From CAYVAR01 sp964449675 (GTDB lineage: Bacteria; Patescibacteriota; Microgenomatia; UBA10105; UBA927): DNA of 11,234 bases. This document shows, piece by piece, positions 5,132-11,234 of the stretch (its first letter is position 1; each line of letters begins with the position of its first letter). The position numbers were made by a program, and so were the translations under genes. The stretch is taken from the NCBI GenBank assembly GCA_964449675.1, contig CAYVAR010000033.1, positions 1-11,234 of the forward strand. The letters are read 5' to 3'. Below the pieces are notes generated by a model. The model did not search any database, was not told the DNA's origin, and was given only the letters and a program-made list of their open reading frames with translations.

Positions 5132-5197
5132 AACAAATATTCCGCTTCGGAGTCGGTTCGCCACTAGGCGGACGGATGTTGATGAAGCGGATTTGTT
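5132..5197. terminator. bidirectional hairpin between convergent genes
   Basis: AACAAAT-ATT-CCGCTTC (5132-5148) pairs with GAAGCGG-ATTTGTT (5184-5197): 14 bp with a 3-base bulge. A second hairpin TTCGCC-ACTA-GGCGGA sits inside. It lies between two converging genes and each strand ends its stem in a T-rich arm. It overlaps the stop codon of the - strand gene. Confidence 0.65.
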
Positions 5198-7472
5198 ATG
5201 GCGTAGAAGATGGAGAAGGTGAAGGGGTGGGGAGGGGGGCGCAGCGGCCGCCGGCCGGTTCTGTTCCTTTAATAAAGTACTCTGCTTTTCCATAGTAGCA
5301 GGGAATCTCAACGATCCCGGGTGGGCGGGGAAGCGGTTCACTCAGTTCGTTTTTGAGAAGTTCCACCATAATATCGTGCCATATAGGAGCGGCACCGGTA
5401 ACGCCTGAGGTGAGGGTCGGATGCATCGGACTATTGTTGTTATTTCCCACCCAGACAGCGACGAGGTAACTAGGCGTATAGCCAATCGTCCAGTTGTCGC
5501 GCTTGTCATTGCTAGTTCCCGTTTTAACTGACACGAGCCGATCTGGTATAACTAAACTAGAACTAGGTCCAAAGGCATCAGTGCGAGCGGTGTTGTCACT
5601 TAAAATATTTCCTATGATCCAGGAAGCTTCTGGTTTGACTGCATCAACTGGTTTTGGTCCGTTAAAATGCTCGATGACACGGCCAGTATAATCGGTGACC
5701 TCTAAAATAGGGGTAAGGTCTACCCGTTTACCGACGTTAGCAAGAGTACCAAAGACTTTTGCCATATCAAGCATCGTGACGTCCCCTCCGCCAAGCGTCA
5801 AAGACAATCCATATCGATTTTCCTCATCCCATGTGGTAATCCCCATGAGTTTTCCCTTATCGATCATTGTCTTGACTCCAATTTTTGCAAGAGTTTTAAC
5901 CGCAGGAATGTTATACGAGTTGCCGAGTGCATAACGAAGGGGTACAGCACCGTGATACCTGCCGTCATAATTTACCGGTGCATAAGGAGGACTTCCCGGC
6001 GTGTTATACGCGATGGGACTATCATCAAGTATTGTTGCGGCAGTGAAGCCGCTTTCAAGTGCTGCTGCGTAATTGACCACTTTAATCGACGAACCAGGGG
6101 GACGAAGACTTGTCGTAACATTCACATTACCGTCTTTTTTTAAGTCAAAATAATCACGACTTCCCACCATAGCAAGAATTTCTCCGGTTTTGGGACTTGT
6201 GACAAGCGCGTCACCATTTCCAACAAGAAGTAGCTCAAGTTTATTAATATGTGTCGTCACAATATCTTGAACTTTTTCTTGTAGACTTATGTCAAGGGTT
6301 GTCTTAATGCGTAGCCCCCCACGTTCGACGAGTCTTGGACCGTATTTTCGTTCTAATATATCTTTGACATACATGACAAAGTGAGGAGCTCGTATGCTTG
6401 TTCGAGCAGGTTCTATATGAATAGCGGTCACGAGTGCACGGCGAGCTTCTTCTTCAGAAATAGAGCGATCTTCGACCATCCGCCGAAGTACCTGCGCCTG
6501 TCGTTCAAAAGCTTTTTGGGGATGACTGCCATACGGAGAGTATTCGCTGGGTGCCGCAGGAAGACCGGCAAGGAAGGCCGCTTCCGCAAGACTAACCTCT
6601 TTTATTGACTTTCCGAAATACGTTTGACTTGCCGCTTCAATCCCCCAGGCGGTGCCGCCGTATGGCACCTGATTAAGGTACATCTCAAGGATCTGGTTTT
6701 TACTGTATAGGCGCTCTGCCCAGAACGCCAAGAAAATTTCTTTGAGTTTTCGCGATAGTTTAATTTCTGGGGTCAGAAGTGCAGATTTTATAAGTTGTTG
6801 CGTGATGGTAGATCCTCCTTCTATACGATGGTTAAAAACGAATTCCCGCGCCCCGCGCAATATACCGGGCAACGAAAAGCCTGGATGAATGTAGAAATCT
6901 TTATCTTCTATTGCGACGGTTGCCTTTTTGACGATATCAGGGATCTGAGCCACTTCTATCGGTGTTCTATTTTTATCGTTATAGATTTCATATAGGAGCG
7001 TGCCGCTCCGATCATATATTTTTGTCGTGACTTCCACATCGCGATTTGTTAAAAGCTTTGGATTGGGAAGAAGTCTAAGCCAGTAATAGGTGACATAGGG
7101 AAGAAAAAGGAAAATAACGACGAAAGATGCGCCTACGAGAAAATATTGAAACCTCAGGGCAAAGGGAATAATAAGCGTCGGATAGAGCGTATACGAAACC
7201 GGACCGTTCTTTTTTTGATATCTCGGGAGTGAAATTTTTGGAAGATTGAGAGGAACATGAATATGAGGAAGAGAAATGGTGGGCAAAGAGAATTTTTTAA
7301 TAACTTTCTTAATTGTTTTATAGGTTATATGTAAAATAAAAAATATGGTTCGTCCACCGAGTCGTAATATGTCTCCCACAGCAACAAAAAAAAGAGGAAT
7401 AAGGAGGAGAAATTGGAAAGTAGAGGTTGATTGTTTTGAGGATTTTGGTGATTTTTTGTTCGCGCGAGTCAT
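5196..7472 (-). CDS. class A penicillin-binding protein (PBP1A type), copy 1
   Basis: A 758-residue bifunctional peptidoglycan synthase. The GT51 glycosyltransferase domain (about 145-330) polymerises lipid II: EDKDFYIHPG (189-198) with catalytic E189, GGSTITQQ (219-226) and RKLKE (241-245) with E245. The transpeptidase domain (about 415-705) cross-links stem peptides: SSIK (461-464) with nucleophile S461, SYN (519-521) and KTG (650-652). All key residues are present, so it should be active. The N-terminus is unusual: a hydrophobic stretch (about 20-50), then a linker with repeated LP/IP motifs (63-83), then the expected anchor (about 100-131). The C-terminus is a Pro/Ser/Thr tail with Cys at 725 and 744. 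There is no SD; an extended -10 lies 8 nt upstream. It is a paralogue of the gene at 8845-11139. Confidence 0.95.
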   Translation of the reverse strand: MTRANKKSPKSSKQSTSTFQFLLLIPLFFVAVGDILRLGGRTIFFILHITYKTIKKVIKKFSLPTISLPHIHVPLNLPKISLPRYQKKNGPVSYTLYPTLIIPFALRFQYFLVGASFVVIFLFLPYVTYYWLRLLPNPKLLTNRDVEVTTKIYDRSGTLLYEIYNDKNRTPIEVAQIPDIVKKATVAIEDKDFYIHPGFSLPGILRGAREFVFNHRIEGGSTITQQLIKSALLTPEIKLSRKLKEIFLAFWAERLYSKNQILEMYLNQVPYGGTAWGIEAASQTYFGKSIKEVSLAEAAFLAGLPAAPSEYSPYGSHPQKAFERQAQVLRRMVEDRSISEEEARRALVTAIHIEPARTSIRAPHFVMYVKDILERKYGPRLVERGGLRIKTTLDISLQEKVQDIVTTHINKLELLLVGNGDALVTSPKTGEILAMVGSRDYFDLKKDGNVNVTTSLRPPGSSIKVVNYAAALESGFTAATILDDSPIAYNTPGSPPYAPVNYDGRYHGAVPLRYALGNSYNIPAVKTLAKIGVKTMIDKGKLMGITTWDEENRYGLSLTLGGGDVTMLDMAKVFGTLANVGKRVDLTPILEVTDYTGRVIEHFNGPKPVDAVKPEASWIIGNILSDNTARTDAFGPSSSLVIPDRLVSVKTGTSNDKRDNWTIGYTPSYLVAVWVGNNNNSPMHPTLTSGVTGAAPIWHDIMVELLKNELSEPLPRPPGIVEIPCYYGKAEYFIKGTEPAGGRCAPLPTPSPSPSSTP

Positions 7473-7480
7473 TAGATGGC

Positions 7481-7510
7481 GTTATACCATAGACTATGGG
7501 ACCCCTACAA
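7481..7510 (-). promoter_or_regulatory. leaderless promoter of PBP copy 1 with spacer dyad
   Basis: On the - strand, TTGTAG (7510-7505), an 18-bp spacer and TATAAC (7486-7481) precede the ATG at 7472 by 8 nt. TGG before TATAAC makes it an extended -10. The dyad CCATAG-T-CTATGG fills the spacer next to the -10 (7487-7499) and could be an operator. Confidence 0.5.
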
Positions 7511-7624
7511 GGGGAATGTGCCAATCCGACCCGCTTCGCCAAAGCTCCAGCGAGGCGAGCCAATAATCTCCCGCAGAGCGGGATCCACGATGCTGTAATC
7601 CCGATAAGAATCGGGAACAGCATC
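7487..7624. repeat. cluster of five short inverted repeats
   Basis: Five consecutive dyads lie here: CCATAG / CTATGG (7487-7499); CCCCT / AGGGG (7503-7515); TTCGCC / GGCGAG with a wobble (about 7533-7558); CCCGC-AGA-GCGGG (7570-7582); and a long one, GATGCTGT-AAT-CCCGAT (7589-7605) with ATCGGG-A-ACAGCATC (7610-7624). No supported gene overlaps them. They could be a leader or REP-like elements; no family was recognised. Confidence 0.6.
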
Positions 7625-7679
7625 GGGACAATCAGACCAATGAATGTAATAATTAAGCTACAAAACTCCATCTACTCTC

Positions 7680-7904
7680 TTTACAAAGTCAGAATGTTTC
7701 TTGACAATACGTTTATGTGGGTTCTCCTGACTTCACTATTTAAGTGACCCACCAGAGGTTTGTAAGGGTTGCTAGTCGTTTGACCTCCTCCGTTGCCTCT
7801 CGTGTATGGGGATTCCGATTATGAAGCTAATTTACCCGAAGGGAGGGACTCGGAATAGTATTGTTTTTGGCGTTGCGGTCGCAACGCGATTGGCAATACT
7901 TTTT
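7680..7904 (+). ncRNA. candidate small RNA with its own terminator
   Basis: A + strand terminator at 7857-7904 has no + strand gene upstream. A weak promoter, TTTACA (7680-7685) with a 17-bp spacer and GACAAT (7702-7708 region), would start an RNA near 7715. Its predicted parts are GTGGG...TCACT / AGTGA-CCCAC (7717-7752), GAGGT / ACCTC (7755-7786), ATTCCGA / TCGGAAT (7812-7856), then the terminator hairpin. No known RNA family was recognised, and the promoter is the weakest part of the case. Confidence 0.35.
7857..7904 (+). terminator. strong intrinsic terminator without an upstream gene
   Basis: The outer stem AGTATTG (7857-7863) / CAATACT (7894-7900) and inner stem GCGTTGCG (7870-7877) / CGCAACGC (7880-7887) end in TTTTT (7900-7904). 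The T-run is only on the + strand, so it does not end the - strand toxin message. Confidence 0.65.
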
Positions 7905-7943
7905 CACGGTTTAAAAGAACAGGTGCAGGCATGTTTCACCCGA

Positions 7944-7971
7944 CGGGTGCAGTCGTACGGGTGCAGTCGTA
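7944..7971. repeat. perfect 14-bp tandem duplication
   Basis: CGGGTGCAGTCGTA occurs twice head to tail (7944-7957 and 7958-7971). The first copy overlaps the right arm of a small hairpin, CACCC-GAC-GGGTG (7937-7949). Confidence 0.9.
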
Positions 7972-8022
7972 GCATACCCAAGATCGACGTAGGTAGCCCC
8001 CAATTCTGAATGAAGTAACCGC

Positions 8023-8070
8023 AAAAAAGCGCATAGTTTCTTCTCCGCAGATGACAGATCAGAGCGCTTT
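8023..8070 (-). terminator. terminator of the toxin-antitoxin operon
   Basis: On the - strand, AAAGCGC (8070-8064) pairs with GCGCTTT and runs into a six-T tract (8028-8023), with a 31-nt loop that can pair internally. It overlaps the toxin stop codon (8061-8059). Confidence 0.5.
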
Positions 8071-8499
8071 CGTAAGGAGTTTGGCAGAAAAGACCTTCGC
8101 AAAATCGGTGTCAAACGTGGCAAACCCGTCGATGTCATGCGCTTGCATCGTGAGTAGGTGGTAAGCGTCTCGGGGACGAAGTAAAAACTGCTCCATAAGC
8201 GAGACCACACGAGTTTGAATTTCTGGATCCGTTGGTGGATTGACAACAACGAGCTGAGGAAGCTTCAGGATGGAGGCGAGCGCATCCGTCAGATTGGTAA
8301 AGAACTCTTTTTCCGGAGTTTTTTTCCGGAGTGCTTTTCCAAACTCATGGAGAAATTCATCAAGACAAAGAGGTGAGACAAAGAGGCGGATATTTTGTGA
8401 GACAAGTTTTGTGATGATCTTACGACTTTTGGCAAACCCGATAGACTCTTCATCTTTGAGGTACACAAGGATGTTGCTATCGAGGTAACATTTCGTCAT
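8059..8499 (-). CDS. PIN-domain toxin (VapC-like)
   Basis: A 146-residue single PIN domain, the usual size for VapC-type toxins, which are Mg-dependent ribonucleases cutting tRNA or rRNA. The conserved acids are visible: D7 in YLDSNILVY, E48 in CLDEF, D111 in RPRDAYHL, and D130/D132 in ATFDTDF. The active site therefore looks complete. The ATG lies inside the 3' end of the antitoxin gene, with a 23-base overlap that includes the antitoxin stop. This supports translational coupling of the pair. The RNA target cannot be predicted from sequence. Confidence 0.9.
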   Translation of the reverse strand: MTKCYLDSNILVYLKDEESIGFAKSRKIITKLVSQNIRLFVSPLCLDEFLHEFGKALRKKTPEKEFFTNLTDALASILKLPQLVVVNPPTDPEIQTRVVSLMEQFLLRPRDAYHLLTMQAHDIDGFATFDTDFAKVFSAKLLTKAL

Positions 8500-8779
8500 A
8501 CATTTTGTCGTATTCTTCGTTTAATTGTTTTGGAGTAAGGCTGATTCCAAGTTTGAACCCACCGGCAAGTTCCTGTACTTTCTTGATTCGTTCCTCCATG
8601 CTCATAACCGGTTTTTTTTCTGTCGGGGGGATGAGGTGCGCGACGACTTTACTGCCGCGCAGTATTGTCAGCGGTCCCTGTTGGGGCAACCTATCGACGT
8701 ACCTTCCGGCGTTGCGACGGAAATCGGTTAACGAAACAAGGTGCTTATGAATATCATCAATAGATATAGCATGCGGCAT
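8477..8779 (-). CDS. Phd/YefM-family antitoxin
   Basis: A 100-residue protein with the N-terminal Phd/YefM fold: VSLTDFRRNAGRYVDRLPQ (15-33), then PLTILRGSKVVAHLIP (36-51). A charged C-terminal part (about 58-100) would wrap and neutralise the toxin. Members of this family bind DNA through the N-terminal domain and repress their own operon, more strongly with toxin bound. It is the first gene of the pair, as usual. A TTGACA-N17-TAATAT promoter ends 8 nt before the ATG with no SD, so the message is probably leaderless. Three evenly spaced TGATCA sites lie upstream. Confidence 0.9.
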   Translation of the reverse strand: MPHAISIDDIHKHLVSLTDFRRNAGRYVDRLPQQGPLTILRGSKVVAHLIPPTEKKPVMSMEERIKKVQELAGGFKLGISLTPKQLNEEYDKMYDEMLPR

Positions 8780-8787
8780 ATCCGTCT

Positions 8788-8816
8788 ATATTATGACATA
8801 TTGCACACTTTGTCAA
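8788..8816 (-). promoter_or_regulatory. promoter of the toxin-antitoxin operon
   Basis: On the - strand, TTGACA (8816-8811) is followed by a 17-bp spacer and TAATAT (8793-8788). The dyad TGACA-N12-TGTCA (8794-8815) spans the spacer and may be an operator. Transcription would start about 2 nt before the antitoxin ATG. Confidence 0.7.
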
Positions 8817-8825
8817 TCACTAGAA

Positions 8826-8855
8826 TGATCAATAAAGTGATCATTCACTTGATCA
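8826..8855. promoter_or_regulatory. three TGATCA sites at 12-bp intervals
   Basis: TGATCA occurs at 8826-8831, 8838-8843 and 8850-8855, exactly 12 bp apart, just upstream of the toxin-antitoxin -35. The first two lie within the arms GAATGATC / GATCATTC (8824-8847 region), and AAGTGA / TCACTT flanks the middle. The last site overlaps the end of the PBP gene. A plausible binding array for the antitoxin complex. Confidence 0.5.
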
Positions 8856-11139
8856 ACACGGCTTTTCCTTCCGGGTGCGGACAGTCGAGGCACCAGGTTG
8901 AGATACCGTCGGAGATGACCGAGTGTTCTTGCATCTCGATATTGTCCACTTGACTCGGGAGAGCTAGGTCGCCAGTGGTTTTATCGATTGCGACGGATCG
9001 TTTCATATTTTCCCGTTCTGACGGAACGGTTCCCTCGATAAAGTACTCAAAGCGCGTTGGACATCCCTTGTCCTCCGCATCGGGGTTTGGAGGGATCAAC
9101 CCTGTGACAGAGCATATGTGCGCGCCCACAATCCCGTCGGGCTGCTTAGGCCAAATATCCGATTTTCCTTCTAAGACCTTGCGCATAATCCTGTTCCAAA
9201 TCGGAGCAGCTCCGGTGATACCTGAGACAAGCGCTTGATTCATTTGACTATTGTCATTATTCCCAATCCAGGTGGCGACTAAGTACTGTGGTGTAAAGCC
9301 GATGGTCCAGTTGTCTCGAAGATCATCTGTCGTGCCGGTTTTGACCGAGACCGCATGGCCGGGTATGACGAGGGTAGAATTTGCGCCAAACGCAGCAGAG
9401 CGCGCGTTATTATCCAGTAAAATATGCGACATAAGAAATGCCGTTTCCGGTGATACGACGCGCTCGCCTTCCAAAAGAAGTTGAGAGGGAATTTCTTTAT
9501 CGAGGTTGGGGTCTTTATGTTCAAACAATACTTTCCCATTTTTATCAACAACTTTGAGGATCGAAACTAAGTCCTTGCGTATGCCGCCATTGGCAAATAC
9601 GCTAAATGCTTCGGCCATATCCGTCATACGTACCTCGCCGCCGCCCAAGGTGAGCGAGAGTCCGTAGCGGTCCGGATCGGTGAGTGTACCCAGGCCGAAG
9701 GCGCTTGCTGATGCGACCATATCGGTGACAGTATTGAGGTAGAGCATTTTGACTGCCGGGATGTTATACGAATTACCGAGTGCAAAACGCGCCTGGACCG
9801 GTCCGTGAAACTGGCCGTCGTAGTTTCTGGGGCAGTAATTAGGCTGGGTGATATTGGCAAAACACGTGGGAATATCCAGAAACATCGTCGCGAGCGTCAC
9901 AATCTTTTTTTCGATACCGATGGCATAATTTACGGGTTTAATCGATGATCCGGGTTGCCTGGTAGCGGTTGTGACATTAAAGCTTCCCGATGGACTTGCG
10001 AAATAGTCAATTGATCCCACCATAGCCAAAATTTCTCCAGTTGCTGGCTTCGTGACGAGAGCTGCGCCGTTGGTCACTTTTAAATTTTTTAATTTTTCAA
10101 CTTCTGCGGCCACAGTGGCCTGTGCATACTCTTGAAGGTCGAGATTAAGCGTCGTTGTAACCTTAAGCCCCCCACGTTCGACGAGCGATTCGCCGTAGCG
10201 GTCAACGAGCTCTTGTTTCACGTACATGACAAAATGCGCGGCTTTAATATTTGGTTCATTTTTGAAGGTGAGCTCTTTTGAAAAAGCGCTGTCTGCTTCA
10301 CTTTGAGAAATATAGCGGTCTTCGACCATACGACGAAGCACTTCTTTCTGACGCTGTCTTGCCAACTCTGGGTGCGCGCCAAAGGGAGAGTACAGTGTTG
10401 GTGCCTGGGGAAGACCTGCAAGAAGGGTAGCCTGGGCAAGGGAGAGTTTTTGAACTGGTATCCCAAAATATTTTTCCGATGCAGTTTCTATTCCCCACGC
10501 AGTTCCACCATACGGGACCTGATTGAGGTAAAGCTCAAGAATTTTATCTTTGGGATACAAAATTTCCACCCAAAAAGCGAGGATGATTTCTTTGATTTTT
10601 CTTGTTACCGTGCGCTCCGAAGAAAGGAGTGCGCTTTTGACGAGCTGTTGGGTGATCGTCGAGCCACCCTGGAGTTGTTTTCCAGTTGCTGTTGCAAAAA
10701 GGGCTCGTGCCATTCCTCCGATAGGACTTATCCCGCCGTGCCGATAAAAATCTTTATCTTCTATCGCAACCGTTGCTTGCTGGAGATATTTGGGGACATC
10801 GTTTAAGGTGACTGGGGTACGATTTTGTTCTACAAAAATATCAAAAAGAAGCTTTCCGTTTCTGTCATAGATTTTGGTTGAAAGCGGGATGTCATATTTT
10901 CCAAGTTTTGCAGGAGAAGGAAGATCTTTGAGAATGACGAGATAGGAAAATACAATAAGCGCAAGCGGGAGAGCCCAAAAAGCATACAGATAATGACGTC
11001 TTAGTAATTGCTTGATTAAGGCGATTTTTGCAGCAAATCGTATATGAAAAGAATCTTTTAATGATGATTGCGTTGGTAACACATTAAGTTCTGTTTGTTG
11101 GTCACCTGCTTGTGCTACTTGATTCCCACGTTTGATCAT
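8845..11139 (-). CDS. class A penicillin-binding protein (PBP1A type), copy 2
   Basis: A 764-residue bifunctional glycosyltransferase/transpeptidase. A hydrophilic N-terminal segment (1-50) precedes a single membrane anchor (about 51-71). GT51 motifs are EDKDFYRHGG (127-136) with E127, GGSTITQQ (158-165) and RKIKE (180-184) with E184. Transpeptidase motifs are SSIK (398-401) with S398, SYN (457-459) and KTG (600-602). All catalytic residues are intact. The C-terminal extension (about 670-764) carries HICSVTGLIPP, KGCPTRFEYFIEGT and a final CLDC (750-753), so it has four Cys that could form disulfides or bind metal outside the cell. There is no SD; TATAAT ends 7 nt before the ATG. The 3' end runs into the toxin-antitoxin operators. 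Copy 1 lies downstream on the same strand. Confidence 0.95.
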   Translation of the reverse strand: MIKRGNQVAQAGDQQTELNVLPTQSSLKDSFHIRFAAKIALIKQLLRRHYLYAFWALPLALIVFSYLVILKDLPSPAKLGKYDIPLSTKIYDRNGKLLFDIFVEQNRTPVTLNDVPKYLQQATVAIEDKDFYRHGGISPIGGMARALFATATGKQLQGGSTITQQLVKSALLSSERTVTRKIKEIILAFWVEILYPKDKILELYLNQVPYGGTAWGIETASEKYFGIPVQKLSLAQATLLAGLPQAPTLYSPFGAHPELARQRQKEVLRRMVEDRYISQSEADSAFSKELTFKNEPNIKAAHFVMYVKQELVDRYGESLVERGGLKVTTTLNLDLQEYAQATVAAEVEKLKNLKVTNGAALVTKPATGEILAMVGSIDYFASPSGSFNVTTATRQPGSSIKPVNYAIGIEKKIVTLATMFLDIPTCFANITQPNYCPRNYDGQFHGPVQARFALGNSYNIPAVKMLYLNTVTDMVASASAFGLGTLTDPDRYGLSLTLGGGEVRMTDMAEAFSVFANGGIRKDLVSILKVVDKNGKVLFEHKDPNLDKEIPSQLLLEGERVVSPETAFLMSHILLDNNARSAAFGANSTLVIPGHAVSVKTGTTDDLRDNWTIGFTPQYLVATWIGNNDNSQMNQALVSGITGAAPIWNRIMRKVLEGKSDIWPKQPDGIVGAHICSVTGLIPPNPDAEDKGCPTRFEYFIEGTVPSERENMKRSVAIDKTTGDLALPSQVDNIEMQEHSVISDGISTWCLDCPHPEGKAVLIK

Positions 11140-11146
11140 ACAGTCA

Positions 11147-11152
11147 ATTATA
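11147..11152 (-). promoter_or_regulatory. -10 box of PBP copy 2 (leaderless)
   Basis: A perfect TATAAT on the - strand (11152-11147) ends 7 nt before the ATG at 11139, so transcription should begin at or one base before the start codon. No clear -35 is seen. It lies 27 bases inside the terminal inverted repeat. Confidence 0.55.
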
Positions 11153-11179
11153 TGACAAGAAGCTCTATAGAAGAAATAA

Positions 11180-11234
11180 ATGTACAGTATCAGAGTTTCG
11201 TTTACATCCCTCCGGTACAGTGGACTTGCAACAT
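11180..11234. repeat. right arm of 55-bp terminal inverted repeat
   Basis: An exact reverse complement of bases 1-55, ending at the last base of the window. It sits upstream of the - strand PBP promoter, as the left arm sits upstream of the RRM promoter. Confidence 0.95.

Noticed and set aside
7318..7671. 117-codon - strand ORF with a hydrophobic start
   Set aside because: It is the translation of the hairpin cluster and then runs out of frame through the start of PBP copy 1; no SD and no family resemblance.
7808..7860. tRNA-like stem in the gene-free region
   Set aside because: ATTCCGA / TCGGAAT can pair, but there is no cloverleaf, no GTTCRA T-loop and no CCA-type acceptor end.
7806..8009. 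67-codon + strand ORF
   Set aside because: It covers the terminator hairpin and the 14-bp tandem repeat; the composition looks random and there is no SD.
7911..8249. 112-codon - strand ORF overlapping the toxin gene
   Set aside because: It overlaps the clear PIN toxin in another frame and has no motif or SD.
1..11234. UGA recoded as glycine (as in Gracilibacteria/Absconditabacteria)
   Set aside because: TGA ends the YkuK-like, toxin and PBP copy 2 genes at natural family ends, and no conserved domain contains an in-frame TGA.
1..11234. Linear replicon with telomeric inverted repeats
   Set aside because: There is no replication, partition, phage or transposase gene, and the repeat length equals a standard assembly k-mer. 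Not excluded, but not the leading explanation.

Overview
The window looks like one complete short contig from a Candidate Phyla Radiation (Patescibacteria) type bacterium. This is inferred from the mix of small genes: an RRM protein, a YkuK-type RNase H fold protein, a membrane cupredoxin with a YHNH motif, a GT-C-like membrane protein, a TrpR/YerC-type regulator and two PBP1A-type enzymes. Leaderless promoters and Shine-Dalgarno (SD) genes occur side by side. UGA ends several genes naturally, so the genetic code is the standard bacterial one. No tRNA, rRNA, CRISPR array or transposase is visible. The outermost 55 bases at each end are perfect reverse complements. Either the region is flanked by a real inverted repeat, or it is an assembly-graph boundary at a repeat.

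Left part (1-3354, all + strand): a single-RRM RNA-binding protein behind a long leader that can pair with its own ribosome binding site; a YkuK/DUF458 protein; a structured intergenic region; a membrane-anchored cupredoxin; and an orphan GT-C-like polytopic protein from a probable leaderless promoter. Two of the gaps carry 16-bp-period repeats containing TTCGTTA, each followed by an intrinsic terminator.

Middle (3355-5195, + strand): a TrpR-like regulator whose gene is flanked by two copies of an AT-rich palindrome. The upstream copy is perfect and overlaps its promoter. Next come a promoter with fully consensus -35 and -10 boxes, a long structured leader that can hide an SD, and two tandem small four-helix membrane proteins. 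The first of these is interrupted by an in-frame TAG inside its third membrane helix. A bidirectional hairpin separates this operon from the convergent gene.

Right part (5196-11139, all - strand): two paralogous bifunctional class A penicillin-binding proteins (glycosyltransferase 51 plus transpeptidase). Between them lie a Phd/YefM-VapC (PIN) toxin-antitoxin pair and 586 bases of gene-free DNA packed with dyads, a possible + strand small RNA and a 14-bp tandem repeat. Peptidoglycan assembly is the only pathway clearly represented. The most novel-looking parts are the palindrome-flanked regulator with the adjacent structured-leader membrane operon, and the noncoding structures.
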